Part shown: piece by piece, positions 11,833 to 22,464 of the stretch
How positions within the stretch are numbered: the first letter of the stretch is position 1
Layout: every line of letters begins with the position of its first letter
Assembly (NCBI GenBank): GCA_018292915.2
Contig: JACVVK020000386.1
Coordinates: 481,001-545,000 of the forward strand
Direction: 5' to 3'
Length of the DNA: 64,000 nt
DNA from: Batillaria attramentaria
Taxonomy: Eukaryota > Mollusca > Gastropoda > Batillariidae
Translations under genes and position numbers: made by a program
The notes under the pieces: generated by a model
What the model saw: only the letters and a program-made list of their open reading frames with translations
Told to the model about the DNA's origin: nothing
Database searches by the model: none

Positions 11833-13037
11833 TCACACGTCTGTCACAACAAAGGGTAACACAAACAGATCTTGTCTTCGCGTGACGTCAGAAGACGGGG
11901 AACACACGGAAATGCTGAGCTCAGTTTCCTCCAACACCAGGGGTTTCACAACAAATCCATTTTCTCTCCTGTTTTCACAGGGTAACTGCGACAGCGGGTT
12001 GCATCCCCCCAGAACCAGAGACGCGACGTTATTTTCTTCGTCATCAGAGTCAGGCTCCAGGAGAGGGATGCGCTGGGAGCACTGGGTGTCGTCTGCTGTA
12101 TGTCTGGGAAATTGCCATGAAGACGCGGCCAATCTTCTCCTATCAAAGCTTTCCGCGTCTTTAACGTCTGCAGACGATGTGCCGCCTTTTGATGTGTCGG
12201 CGCTAAAGTCCTGAACACGAGCTGTTCAAAGAGTCAACACGGGGACAATCCCGATTGAAACCGCTCTCAGTTGTGATATGAGCTCCGGGCTGAGAGGGAG
12301 GCGGGGGCCGGGGAGGGAGAGGGGCAAAGGGAGGGGGAGGAGGAGGAGACCGGCACCCTTCCCTCCCCGTAACTGTGGACAGATACCGAGTCCCCGGAAA
12401 GGCGACTCCTCATGGAATCTCCTGACGATTTGCTCCTCAGGGATCCGTCCGACGACTTGCTTCTCGATGACGTCCGAGTCGTCTACAGTTTTCATGTGGA
12501 CGAGTTTTGGACGCGACGCGCGTCTCGGCTGTTGTTGTTGCTGTTGCTGCTGATTTTCGGATTGCGTGTCAGGGCATGTCTCTGTTCGCTGTCTGCCCCA
12601 CTTTGCATCGGGGCTACCCTGCTCGTGGGTACGCACTGGTGAAAGCGTTCTGTTCCTAACAGCCGACAGCGGAAGCGACCTGTCTCTGCGCCGGTACTCC
12701 GGCTTCCCTTCGCAAGAGAAAGATGACCGGCTTCTGGTATTTTGAACCGGCGGTTTCTCTCGCTTGATATCGTTAAGTGATCGACACACTAATCTCTCTC
12801 CTCTTCTCAAGATACGGGCGAGACAAAGCACGCCTTGGTCTATTGTTCGCCGGTGGCGTGACTGAGGTCTGTGTGTCGGATTTTACAGGGGTCAGCGGCG
12901 ACGGCGAGGTTTCCTTCTCTTTAGGCTTCTCCTTTTGGGGACTTGAACCCGAGACCAGCGGGTCCATCCCCAATGACCTCCTCGTCCTCGTAGTGGACGG
13001 AGAACACCTTGCAGAACCTCGTCCGCCGCTTCTGGCG
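11833..13037 (-). other. Coding-like, GC-rich tract behind the membrane-protein gene (3' UTR or alternative exons)
   Basis: This is the longest microsatellite-free, GC-rich stretch in the window. Right behind the TGA at 13038 a second frame is open from about 13047 to 12776 (Ser/Pro/Lys/Thr-rich). A third is open from about 12885 to 12226 (Arg/Ser-rich, an eight-Gln run, then a charged Lys-Thr-Val-Asp-Asp-Ser-Asp segment). That third frame is broken by a single TGA at 12228-12226 and then stays open to 11833, with an acidic Pro-Leu-Leu-Glu-Pro-Asp-Ser-Asp-Asp-Glu-Glu motif. The last frame ends Val-Val-Thr-Asp-Val, again a class I PDZ-type ending, like the upstream exon. This may be a long 3' UTR, extra exons reached from internal donors, or a decayed 3' half. 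No minus-strand AATAAA was clear. Confidence 0.4.
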
Positions 13038-13391
13038 TCATAAGTCCGTCACTAGTAACGGCTGCGATGACGTGTCCTCCGTCTCTGTCGTCTGCTCACG
13101 TGACTCCGTCTCCGCGTCCGACCCAAGGTCAAGGTCCTCCAGATCCTCGTCGTCATAGGAGATGGAGGTGAGCGTGTGGAATGCCCGGATGGCCGTCAGG
13201 TTCACCCGGTGCTCCTTCTCGGCGCGCTTGTCCGGCATGCTCTTGAAGAAGTTCTCGAGAGTTACCTCCTCTTCCAGCTCCTTCTTCTCTGTGCGGAGGT
13301 AGCGAACGATCATCACCATGACGCCGGTGGAGTAGAAGACGAGAACGACGATGATGTACATGACGGCCCCCGGGTCTGATTCGTTCTCACC
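13038..13391 (-). CDS. Exon 2: transmembrane helix and acidic tail with PDZ-type C-terminus
   Basis: Second coding exon (117 codons plus TGA), entered through a pyrimidine-rich acceptor (TTCTTGTCCCCCAG) in phase 0. It opens with a sequon (Asn104-Glu-Ser). A transmembrane helix spans about residues 110-132, starting at Met-Tyr-Ile-Ile-Val-Val and ending at Val-Arg-Tyr-Leu-Arg. The tail begins Arg-Thr-Glu-Lys-Lys-Glu-Leu-Glu-Glu-Glu, followed by a basic/hydrophobic stretch, an acidic cluster (Tyr-Asp-Asp-Glu-Asp-Leu-Glu-Asp-Leu-Asp-Leu) and a Thr/Glu/Ser-rich end. The last residues, Val-Thr-Asp-Leu, fit a class I PDZ ligand. Joined protein: 218 residues, type I topology. The Phe-Tyr..Gly-(hydrophobic)-Tyr-Leu-Arg pattern resembles KCNE channel subunits, but vertebrate KCNEs are shorter and lack a leader, so this is a suggestion only. 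A strong internal GAG|GTAACT and an AC|GTGAGC could act as alternative donors. Confidence 0.75.
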   Translation of the reverse strand, partial: GENESDPGAVMYIIVVLVFYSTGVMVMIVRYLRTEKKELEEEVTLENFFKSMPDKRAEKEHRVNLTAIRAFHTLTSISYDDEDLEDLDLGSDAETESREQTTETEDTSSQPLLVTDL

Positions 13392-13481
13392 CTGGGGGAC
13401 AAGAAAATCAAGCCTTACTGAGTTAGGTCGGCTACACTTTACATCACATCGCGTTACGTACGACATTTAAAAAAAAAAAAT

Positions 13482-13484
<3 letters not shown>

Positions 13485-13529
<45 letters not shown>
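13485..13529 (+). repeat. (GT)n microsatellite in the intron
   Basis: About 22 GT units, starting about 95 bp from the exon-2 acceptor. Confidence 0.95.
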
Positions 13530-13531
<2 letters not shown>

Positions 13532-13779
13532 GGGATCGCTGAACTTGTCAAGGAGAAGGTTTGGACAAATTTTTAGAGCACTTTAGAAGCATTAAATATG
13601 ACAGGACCTTGCGGGGAGGGGTGGGGGGGGGTGGGGGGTGGTCCTCGGCTTTTTCTCAGAGCATTACATGCCTTTTGCAGCCCATTTTTGTCTTCTTTAA
13701 TCTGTACAGGCGGGAGAAGGGGCTACTCAGAGACATAGATCTAGTTGTGTTTTAATTTTAGCCGTTTTTAATCAAGGTT

Positions 13780-14025
<246 letters not shown>

Positions 14026-14294
14026 CGGGTTCCCCCCCCCCCCCCCCTTTTTTTATCTTTTACTGTGTTTTCCCAATAGACGGCAGAGTAAAGGGGCGGC
14101 GCTTTGGCCTCGGGTCTTGCCACGTGGAGTCGTCAATTAGTTCTGCATGACTGACTTATATTGAACTTTTCTTCCGCTTTTGATTGTGCGACAGCCATAA
14201 AAGGTGAATAAAACGGAAGAAGACGTGTTTCAGCGTGTCTTAAAAAAGATTAGGGAACCAATGGCAAATCACTGTTTATTTGTAATATCTGTTT

Positions 14295-14345
14295 AGTATT
14301 TTGTGTCCTGAGGAAGGCTGCTTAGCTGAACATCTATTGAAGTTT
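14295..14345 (+). other. Degenerate hammerhead-like motif of a Penelope-type element
   Basis: GTCCTGAGGAAGGCT then AGCTGAACATC. CTGAGGA fits the CUGANGA core box and GGCT/AGCT can form a short stem II, but the GAAA box reads GAAC. Probably a decayed copy of the hammerhead motif carried by Penelope-like retroelements. Confidence 0.35.
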
Positions 14346-14487
14346 ATTTTACGAGTGTCTGCTGTTGTTATCACCTAAAGCTGTTCTGAGCAAAAAAAAA
14401 TAAAAATACAAAATCTGCCATTAAAATTTTTGAAGATCTGTACAGTGTTCGCTTTGTTGTTGGGCTCACTCTAACAGTTTTACTTAC

Positions 14488-14530
14488 ATGGTGGAAAAGG
14501 ACGTTAAATCCCTAAACACCCACTCACTCA
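14488..14530 (+). mobile_element. SINE family 1 tail fragment
   Basis: Only TGGTGGAAAAGGACGTTAAA and the AAACACCCAC tail remain. Confidence 0.6.
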
Positions 14531-14910
14531 CCCTCCAACGCTTTTATTTTGGACATGAGTCCGAATTTACCTTTCGCGGCCAACTCTGTCCCGCTTCCTA
14601 CATTGATATTTCCTATATACATGTAGATTGAATGTATACCACCATTATATCGATCACTTATCTCTTTCACATTCACAGCATGCGTGCCTCTGTTGGCAAT
14701 TTATTCTTCACCTGTTGTAAATGGCAGAAGCCATCGACTGCAATGGAGTGGGTATTTTTGTCTTCATGTTCCGGGACGAGCCAAAAAGAAAGTCTCTGAG
14801 TTTCTCACACAAAATAAAGTTATATTGAATGGAACTGAATTCAGTTCTGAAGTCATTTCCGCCGGGAACATCTCACAGAATTATTAATTATATCACTGGT
14901 CCCAGCTAAC

Positions 14911-14984
<74 letters not shown>
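14911..14984 (+). repeat. (GT)n-(GA)n compound microsatellite
   Basis: GT then GA units directly before the (GACT)n end of the neighbouring LINE tail. Confidence 0.95.
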
Positions 14985-15243
14985 CTGACTGACTGACTGA
15001 CTGAAACGTTTATTTCAGGATAAGGACTTGTAGGCATGGTCTGCCTATCTTACAAGCTGTCCTGCTAATCTAGAAACATAAAAAAAAATAAAGGCTAACA
15101 TGACAAAAAGTATACCTGGTACAAAAAGAGTAAATCTAATAAGAAAATTAGAAAAAAGAAAAAAAAATAATAATAAAAAACACGCAAAGATAGAAAGAAG
15201 CGCAAGAAATTCTAAGGAAACATATCGGGAAATAGGTGAAGAA

Positions 15244-15246
<3 letters not shown>
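14985..15246 (-). mobile_element. LINE family L3, 3' UTR fragment
   Basis: Inverted copy of 45900-46145. On the minus strand it runs from TTTCCTTAGAATTTCTTGCG through AGCAGGACAGCTTGTAAGAT to AAACGTTTCAGTCAGTCAGT. Coding part absent. Bounded by (GA)n on both sides. Confidence 0.8.
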
Positions 15247-15311
<65 letters not shown>

Positions 15312-15312
15312 C
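15247..15312 (+). repeat. (GA)n microsatellite
   Basis: About 32 GA units with one GC interruption, in the intron about 50 bp from the exon-1 donor. Confidence 0.95.
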
Positions 15313-15361
15313 TAGTGCTACATGTCTCTTAGCATCAGTTGTTTTCTCCCTGTTCAATTAC

Positions 15362-15664
15362 CTGAGTTCTGTTGTCTCCTTTCAGTCCAGACGACGAGTA
15401 ACCGAATTTCCCGCCACGCTTCCGCTCGTAAAAGTCAAGGTCTCTGTCAGGGGCCCAGTCAGCAGGGGCCTTGTAGTCTTCTCCAGCAACACCAGGTCCA
15501 TAAGCAGACGGAGGAAGACCACCTGCACCGGGCCCGTACTGGTCCCCCCTGGGGTCGGGCCGCTGGGGTAGGGGCGTCACTGTGACAACACCCAGTTGAC
15601 ACTGAGTGAGGATGGTTGAGAGAAGGAGTGAGCTGGACACTGTGGTGTTTGGTGTTACCGACAT
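15362..15664 (-). CDS. Exon 1 of a single-pass membrane protein gene: leader and ectodomain
   Basis: First coding exon (101 codons) of a two-exon gene. The ATG at 15664-15662 has A at -3. Residues about 9-30 form a Leu/Val/Ser-rich hydrophobic stretch that could be a signal peptide, although the first residues are less basic than usual. The rest is a Pro/Gly/Tyr-rich segment with Arg-Pro-Asp, Gly-Asp-Gln-Tyr and Asp-Trp-Ala-Pro-Asp-Arg motifs, then a basic Glu-Arg-Lys-Arg-Gly-Gly patch. It ends with an N-glycosylation sequon (Asn98-Arg-Thr). The frame would run only eight more codons past AACTCAG|GTAATT, a good splice donor at a codon boundary. Joining to the acceptor at 13391 keeps the frame (phase 0). 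I recognise no domain in this half. The product is probably membrane-bound with this part outside the cell. The exon is free of microsatellites, unlike its surroundings. Confidence 0.72.
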
Positions 15665-16109
15665 GTTGCACCGTTACTTCCTCATCAGTACACCAGTAAC
15701 GGGTAGAACGGGGTTCAATCAGTGATTAAACTGTTACTTCCTCATACAAGGCGATCTTCGGTCTTGAGGATGTAAACATCCACGAACATTGAAACATGTC
15801 ATAGTCAACAGTCCTGGAGGGTAGATGAACAGCTGGGTCAAACTACCAGTTGAGCTGCTGTAGGAGGAGCAAGTTTTACGAGCTCAGGTCCTACAATCCC
15901 GCGCGTGGTCTTTGGTCTAAAGGATGTGCAGATCTAAACACATGCCACAGGTACGATACGATAGATCAGCAGCTGGGACAGGCTATCGGCCGAAGTGTTT
16001 GAGAAGGTGCATGTTTTGCGGTCAGCTTTTGGAGTCCAGCAAGTCCACTGAAACTGCAAGTGATATCCACTCCAGAATATGTACCACGTAGTCGCTGAAG
16101 ACACCCCGG
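15665..16109. other. Upstream region of the membrane-protein gene
   Basis: Contains a direct repeat of GTTACTTCCTCAT (near 15672 and 15731) and shorter echoes (GGATGT..ACATC, AGCTGGG) that merge into the degenerate array upstream. Expected to hold the 5' UTR and promoter of the minus-strand gene. I could not identify a TATA box or initiator with confidence. Confidence 0.35.
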
Positions 16110-17290
16110 TTTTCTTGTTCCTGTAGGATCAATGCTTGTGACGCACTTCCAGCTTACAAGAAGAGGACTTTTACAATCTTACTTGTCCAGAAACCTCCGG
16201 AATATATACGACAGGGTCCTTGATGGCACACTGGTTGCCTTGTTCCTGCAACGTTTAATGCTTGTGGTGAACTCCGCCCTTCCGAGAAGAAGTAGTGGGC
16301 TAAATTACTTGAACTGATAACACAGTTTCATCCAACGCTTGAAACTCTGACGCGCGCAAAAGTAGACAGCAGAACACCTGCTCCCCTCACACTGTCACTC
16401 AGGGCAGCATGCTGTTCCGTGTCTGCTACAGAAGCTTGAGGTGCACTCGAGCTGTCAAGAAGACGACGTGGGCGGCCTGATTGAAACTACTACCGCCTTA
16501 TTCCAGAGCCTGAAACTCGACTCGCACAAAACCAGAAAAAAACCTGTTCAGCTCACAATGTCATTCTGACCTCGCTGGTCCTTATCTGCTGCAGATGCTT
16601 GTGGTGCAGTCAAGCTGACAAGAAGATGACGTGGACGAACTCACTTGCCCTGATGATGGGCATCGCCTCATCCAGAGCTTGAATCTCTGACTCGCACAAC
16701 ACCAGCTGGACAACAGTCCAACACGCTGACGCTCAGACCAGTAGGCTATTTCGTATCTGCCACAGATGGTCGTGGTGCACTCAAGTTGTCGAGAAGACGA
16801 CCCTATTCACCAAGGAACTAACACCGCCTCATACAGCTCTTGCTGGGGTGAGTACAGCTCCACTCACACTGTCACTCTGATCAGTGCGCTGTTCCTTGTC
16901 TGCTGCAGATGCTCGTGGTGCACTCAAGCTGTCGAGAAGGCGAGGTGGGATGTCCTATTTACCCAGAAACGAACACCACCTTATTCAAGAGCTGGAGCTC
17001 TGACTCTCACAAAACCAGACAGCAGAACAACCGTCCAACACGCACTGTCACACCAGCACGCTGTTTTGTGACTCCTTCAGTTGCTCGTGGTGCACTCAAT
17101 GTGTGTAGAAGACGACGCTGAATGTCTCATTTACCTAGAAACGAACACCGCCTTATTCCTGAGCCTGAAACTCTGACTCATACACATACATACAAAAAGC
17201 AGACAGCAGAACAACGGCCGAACACGCGTCGTCACTCCAGTACGCTGTTCTGTCTGCAGACGCGTCTTAGAGTCCTCTCAAGTATTTATA
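16110..17290. repeat. Degenerate tandem array, about eight units of ~165 bp
   Basis: A core like 'agatgctTGTGGTGCACTC' with a following 'AAGCTGTCGAGAAGACGAC' recurs near 16132, 16258, 16430, 16595, 16765, 16908, 17081 and 17258. Between cores, 'ACGAACACCGCCTTATTC', 'GAGCCTGAAACTCTGACTC' and 'CCAACACGC..TGTCAC' also recur. Spacing is 126-177 bp and the units are clearly diverged. The array begins about 0.45 kb upstream of exon 1 of the minus-strand gene, so part of it may fall in that gene's promoter or 5' UTR. Confidence 0.75.
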
Positions 17291-17444
17291 ACACGCTGGA
17301 TTAAAACAACGAGCAACACCACCAAAGACAGACTGCCGGCAGTCCGGTGTACGTCCCCTTTCGATCGATTTCAGGTTACTGGGCAAAGTCAACGTGACAC
17401 CGTGTTCTTAAAGCAGTCTGACCGCGGGAAATGTTGATGTAATG

Positions 17445-17675
17445 TTTGTGCAGATTAAAAAAAAAAAAAAGGAGAAAAGAAGTCAAGCACTCGTTATTCT
17501 TTTCTAATTTGCTTTGAAGCGCTACAGAAATAAAATTCGGCCGTTTGTCGAGGTGATATTAGTGCAGATTCAAATCAACAACAACAAAATAGAAAAGAAA
17601 AGAAGTCAAGCTCTCCTTGTTCTTGCACTAATTTGCCGCGCACGGCCACTGAAATGAGATTCAGCCGTTTCAATT
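17445..17675 (+). repeat. ~120-bp tandem duplication
   Basis: Two units share GTGCAGATT(C)AAA, AGAAAAGAAGTCAAGC, TTCTAATTTGC-like and GAAAT(A)AGATTCRGCCGTTT segments. Confidence 0.65.
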
Positions 17676-17964
17676 ATTTCGGTTGTCTCTAGAGCGAGTC
17701 AAATGCCAAAGACGTTTTTCACTCGTTGTGCGCGCGCCTCAATCATTATGTCCTGTGTTTTTTGAAAGACGGTTACTTCTCAAGTGTTTCATTCCTCCGG
17801 CTGAACAGCAGTCCTGCGCTCTGGGATTCGGAAGAAGGATTTCTAGACCTTGGAGCACACGCAGCCGTGAGAAGTGCCGCTGTCATGATTCCACACTTCG
17901 ATCCATTAACAATGTCCCCGGAGTATGACAGGAAGACAACTTGATTATGCCGGCCCGTGGGAGA

Positions 17965-18300
17965 GGCAGAGGAGAAAGAACGGAACGCAGTGCCACACTT
18001 ACCAGTCAAAATACTTGCCGCAACTTCAGCCCGAAGCGGAAAATGATAAATGTCTGTCTGTCTATATCTCTCTCTTTGTTTTACATCAGCAGAAGTAAGA
18101 TAGACACGATACCGCTTTATAAATCAGATTAGAGAATCTGGCGTGAATGCTGCACACTTGTTTGCGATGCCAAAAATCACTTATCAGTCAAAACACTCGA
18201 CGGCGCAAGTCTGTCTGTCTGTCTCTCTCTTTTGCTTTATCCCAGCAGAAGTGAGATGTACGTCACGCTGGTCAGAGCTGAGTCCTTGTATCAGATCTGA
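17965..18300 (+). repeat. ~170-bp tandem duplication
   Basis: Both units carry ATCAGTCAAAA.ACT, a GTCTGTCTGTCT run followed by CTCTCTTTTG, and CAGCAGAAGTRAGAT. Confidence 0.65.
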
Positions 18301-18484
18301 GATTCACACCGCACTTGGCCGTTGAGATGCAAAAATCCAAAGTGAGGGGGCAACGCTGTTAAGCTGAATGTACACTGATGACTGATCAAATCTGAAAGAG
18401 AGAGAGAGAGAAAAAAGTTAGTGTCCACGGATCATTTTTGTTTGTTTGGTATTTATTATTTTTCCCAGTCAGGCAGAGGTATAG

Positions 18485-18558
18485 GGTGGGGTGGGTGTTT
18501 GGGGGTTTAACGTCCTTTTCCACCACATGCGGGTGATATCAAAGACGGGGCAACGATG
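18485..18558 (-). mobile_element. SINE family 1, truncated, with target duplication
   Basis: Only the 3' half is present (GGGTTTAACGTCCTTTTCC.. on the plus strand). Flanked by CAGGCAGAGGTATAG (18470-18484) and CAGACAGAGGTACAG (18559-18573), so it was 5'-truncated on insertion. Confidence 0.82.
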
Positions 18559-18616
18559 CAGACAGAGGTACAGTCTTACAACGTCGAACGCTCATATTCC
18601 ATAATTACTATGCTGT

Positions 18617-19690
18617 ACAGAAGCCGACTTACGTTTTGGACCAGCCTGTACGCTATAAATAGTATCTTAATGAATGGTAGAGCTCTGAATGCAAAGAGAC
18701 TGCCGTTTGCAGGCTGTCTGAGCGAAATTCAAAGTCTCCGGCTGAGCGGCTACCGCTTGTGCTTTTCTCCGATATCCTCCATACCCCAAAAGTGGCTAAA
18801 AGAATAAAATATGTTGTATCCTGACTGCAGTACAAGATGACTTTTCGATATTTGGGTCGTGTAAAGCTCTGTGCCAGCTTGTGAAATGCTGTCACTGTAC
18901 AGGTGTCTGAGTGGTGCGATGGTAGACACTACTAAAAGAGCTTAGAACGATTTTTGAGCACAGAATAGACGACTCCACTCGGCAAGCACCGAGGTTAAAG
19001 CCCCGCCCCTTTACTCTGTCGTTTACTGGCAAAACACAGTTTGCCCATGACGTCATTTTTCATTGGAAAAAGGGGTGATTATCATAATGAAAGAGATTGA
19101 CGTCCGTGGTCCTTTTCCTCAAATGACGTCATTAGATTTACTGCTTAAGTTCTTCCCACGTATCAGTGATAACAAACTACATGTGCTTCCCTCTTTGTAG
19201 TGTCTGGCAAGAAGTTTGCCATACCATGCCATGTGTTGTGCTCACTGTGCCACGGCACGCGATTGGCTGAATTCTGGGGGCTCGCCCCGTTTGATATACA
19301 GGAGTGGAGTGGTCTGTCACTGGAAGTTTGACATTTACATGGGCTATTTCCATGTTTACTAAGCCAACTTATGTTTTGGATTTTCCTTTGTGCAGTAAGC
19401 GGGCCTCTACGCTCGAAATGCTCTATCTTGATGATCAGTAGAGCTCTTAATGCCATACAATGTTGTTTACACTTTGCGCGAACGGTCGAACATTCACATT
19501 CTACGACTGTTGGTACATGTACAACACTCTCGTTCAGTGTATTAGTCGCCTCTGTAAGTACGCTTCTGTTGGTTCAGTGCCAGCATTTGAGATGCTGTCA
19601 CTGTGCAGGTCAGTGTTTAAGAAGTGTGATTCTAGACACCAAAAACATCTAAGAACGACCTGTGAGCACGAAAATCAAAGATTGGGCCTT
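18617..19690 (+). repeat. Direct duplication (repeat family R3), with an R1 element between the two arms
   Basis: 18617-18735 and 19368-19475 share a CCRACTTAYGTTTTGGA block, CTACGCT..AAAT and GTAGAGCTCT.AATGC. 18870-18960 and 19577-19680 share GCTGTCACTGTRCAGGT and ARCGA.Y.TTGAGCAC-like segments. A third R3 copy is at 60106-60225. The inverted R1 copy (19025-19310) sits between the arms. Confidence 0.6.
19025..19310 (-). repeat. Repeat family R1, copy 2
   Basis: Inverted relative to 3055-3357; carries the same two TGACGTCA palindromes and the GCAAAACACAGT end. Confidence 0.75.
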
Positions 19691-20326
19691 TAAAAGTTGG
19701 ACCTATGTGCGTGCGATTTCGCAGTCTACTATGTTTACGAAGGGCACAGCACGAAAACAGCAGAAACACCGTCCTGACATGAAACAAAATGGACAAGGCA
19801 GCCAACCCGGGAGTTGTAACCTGGCCTTATAACCGACTCATAAAAGAAAGAGGAGGCAATATTTCACGACTCTTCGTTATCCGGTGTCCCTCTCCTTCCG
19901 AAGCTAACGTCCTTTTTATTCCCGTCTGATGATCTGAGGCGCCCAATTGCCGTGCGCCGCTTTGGTCGTCTGCAAGTGACACGGAGTCAAATTATCCCCC
20001 TTAGGCAAGGCCCGCGTTTTCCCGCCGTTACTCTTACTACGGGGGTCGAATCGAGATAGTGAAGCGTGCTTCTGGGCTACTGCAACTGGAAAGTTTCGAG
20101 AGAAAAAAAATGTTGATGGACTAAAAGCGGGAAATGGAATAAATGGTGTGGTTTGAGAAAAAAAAGAGGAAGAAAAAATTTTTTAAAAGAAAAGAAAAGA
20201 AAAACGTTTTGAGGACAGTTGTCAGACTCTAAATCTACACTAGTGTTTGAAATACGAGCAGACACACGTCCTTCCAAGTTACAGTGCAGTAACGTTTTAA
20301 GACCAGCCTCTTTCTTTCACAGACAA
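19691..20326. other. Non-coding, nothing recognised
   Basis: GC-rich stretch at 19900-20060 then an A-rich block. No supported gene. Confidence 0.4.
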
Positions 20327-20492
20327 GGGGGTGGGTGGGTGTTTAGGGGTTTAACGTCCTTTTCTATCACATAGGGGTGATATCAAACACGTGGCAAGGA
20401 CGACAAAGCCAGCACAAGTTTTGGCTCTCAGCGGGGATTCGAACTCACGATCCAAGTCCAACGCTCTACCATTCGGCTATCCCGGCTCCCTC
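20327..20492 (-). mobile_element. SINE family 1, diverged, with target duplication
   Basis: Complete outline, but about 10 bp of the anticodon arm is deleted. Flanked by TTTCACAGACAA at 20315-20326 and 20494-20505. Confidence 0.85.
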
Positions 20493-20571
20493 TTTTCACA
20501 GACAAACTGAAAACCAGTAAACAGTGGCACCGAGTGTTTCCATTTTCAAGTGTGAGCTGAACCAGAAACTC

Positions 20572-20742
20572 TCTGGGGAAGCCAATGGTAGAGCGTCGGA
20601 CATTCAATGCTCGGGTCGTGAGTTCGAATCCCGGCTGGGGCCAAATATTTGTGCTGGCCTTTTCCTCGTTGCCCCGTCTTTGATATCACCCATAAGTGGT
20701 GGAAAAGGACGTTAAACTCCCAAACACCCACCCCCACCCTCG
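20572..20742 (+). mobile_element. SINE family 1
   Basis: Head (AATGGTAGAGCGTCGGACATTC, box B GAGTTCGAATCCC), body and AAACACCCACC tail. The first bases of the head are diverged. Confidence 0.85.
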
Positions 20743-21284
20743 GATTCCAGTTTCAGTGTGTGTGTGAAAAGAAAGGGACCAATTTATCAACAAAAAAACG
20801 ACGTTCAGTGACACATGACTACGATGTAAAGACATCTGCGTGCACTGATGCATGCTCATAATTATTTCAAACATATGACAGCAATCATCGCCGAAACTTT
20901 TGAATCGAGGTAGCACCAGGGCCACGTCCCTCCATCATGACATATCCCCGTCCTGTAAACAGTTTTATTCCTCTGGGAGGCATCGACCAGCAATGGACGG
21001 TATCAATAGCACAAAAGGTCAGCACAGCCTTTCACTTTCCACGACGCCATAAAATGTCCCTTCCAGCCCTCTTCTCTCGGCGCAGCAGATGCGTTTCAAA
21101 GAACCGTTATAGCACATCTGCATGTTGTAATCTTGCGGAAGTCTGAGCAGGATCGACCTTTCGGTATGCAGAAAAAAGAATAGTTAAGGTTAAATAATGA
21201 AACATCGGTAGATCTCCGTGTAACGATAAAGCCTCGATGTTCCTAACGCAACCGAAATCAAAAACTGCCGCGTTGGAAGCTCTG

Positions 21285-21485
21285 AGGTTATTTGTCTGAT
21301 AGAAGAATGTTTCATGCGGCAAGTCGCGACCGTCTTCGGGACTTTGTGCTTAAATTAAATTTAGAGAAATTCGACTTTTTTTTCTTTTTTTTTTGGCCTA
21401 CGGCCCATTCCCGAACAAACTGGGACGCGAAAATTGTCTAAAAATAGCAACCAATCAGCGCCGTCTAGCTGGTCCTCAGTCCGCA
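21285..21485 (+). repeat. Repeat family R2, copy 1
   Basis: Shares CTGAGGTTATTTG, GAATGTTTCATGCGG-like, AATAGCAACCAATCAGCGCC and TCTAGCTGGTCCTCAGTCCG with 50834-51010. Class unknown. Confidence 0.7.
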
Positions 21486-21509
21486 ACCAAATAACGTCGT
21501 CTGCTCAGT

Positions 21510-21790
21510 ACTTACTGTGGCCCATGAGGAGCATAGGCCATCGACGACCGTTCCCCATCGCACTCGGTTCTGGGCTGTTCTTGCCACTCCAACCCAGTTG
21601 GCCCCCTGCTTGCTTAACTCTGCCTCGGTGTCCCGCCTCCAGCTTTTGCGAGGCCGGCCTCTCTTTCTCTTCCCCTGCGGGTTCCATGTCAGGGCTTGGC
21701 GTGTGGTGCTAGATGCGGGCCTCCTGAGGGTGTGTCCAGTCCGCGGTACACTTTTGGGACAACATATTCGCCGGGCAACGTCACCACAAT
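21510..21790 (-). mobile_element. LINE family L5 (RTE-like), C-terminal coding fragment
   Basis: The minus strand encodes Thr-Gly-His-Thr-Leu-Arg-Arg-Pro-Ala, then Thr-Trp-Asn-Pro-Gln-Gly-Lys-Arg-Lys-Arg-Gly-Arg-Pro, a Ser-Trp-Arg-Arg segment and a final Val-Arg-Trp..Val-Val-Asp-Gly-Leu-Cys-Ser. This is the well-known end of many invertebrate non-LTR polyproteins, which I place near RTE without certainty. The reading frame is intact in this segment; upstream parts are absent. Confidence 0.78.
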
Positions 21791-22140
21791 GGTTTCACGT
21801 GTTACACTGGGGCCCACGTGACTGATTCTGATGCACAGATTAATAAGCACACTCGATGGCACAGTTTCCACACACAGTCAGTTGTATGCGTGTCATACGC
21901 AGTGAGACTTTTTCACAGTCACACCTGTCGAACCCACACTCAGGGGACCAGCTGGACTGACAGATGACCACAGCATATGTTTAGCCATTTCATCTAATCC
22001 TAGAGTAGCAGGCGACGAAAACCTAAAACCGGTGGTCTCTTTAGACAGGGTGTCGCTTTACACAAATCACCACAGACAGGATTTCAGTTACGCAAGGGAC
22101 TGTTTCTAGAGCCGTGCCTTTTAGGGAGTTCTTTTGAGGG
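21791..22140. other. Non-coding, nothing recognised
   Basis: No supported gene or repeat; repeated short words (CAGTGAG, CACAGTC). Confidence 0.35.
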
Positions 22141-22149
22141 AACAGACCG

Positions 22150-22179
22150 AAAGCGAGCGAGCGAGCGAGTGAGCGAGCG

Positions 22180-22222
<43 letters not shown>

Positions 22223-22412
22223 AAAAATAATGACTTGGAATTCAAAGAGCGAGCAAAAATAATGACCTGGAATTCAAAGAGAGAGCAAAAATAATGACTT
22301 GGAATTCAAGATATCATGCACGTGGGAAAATTGTGACAAATTCAAATACGGAATCTGATCTGAAGAACTTCTGAGAAGGGAGACCGAGTCGTTTTTTGTT
22401 TTGTTTTTCTCC

Positions 22413-22464
<52 letters not shown>

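Noticed and set aside
12278..12642. Plus-strand frames opposite the coding-like tract
   Set aside because: Arg/Gly- and Leu/Cys-rich translations are the complement of the Gln run and Ser/Pro-rich minus frames; no start or splice context.
21434..21825. Plus-strand frames of about 90-100 codons
   Set aside because: They are antisense to a LINE C-terminal coding segment on the minus strand.
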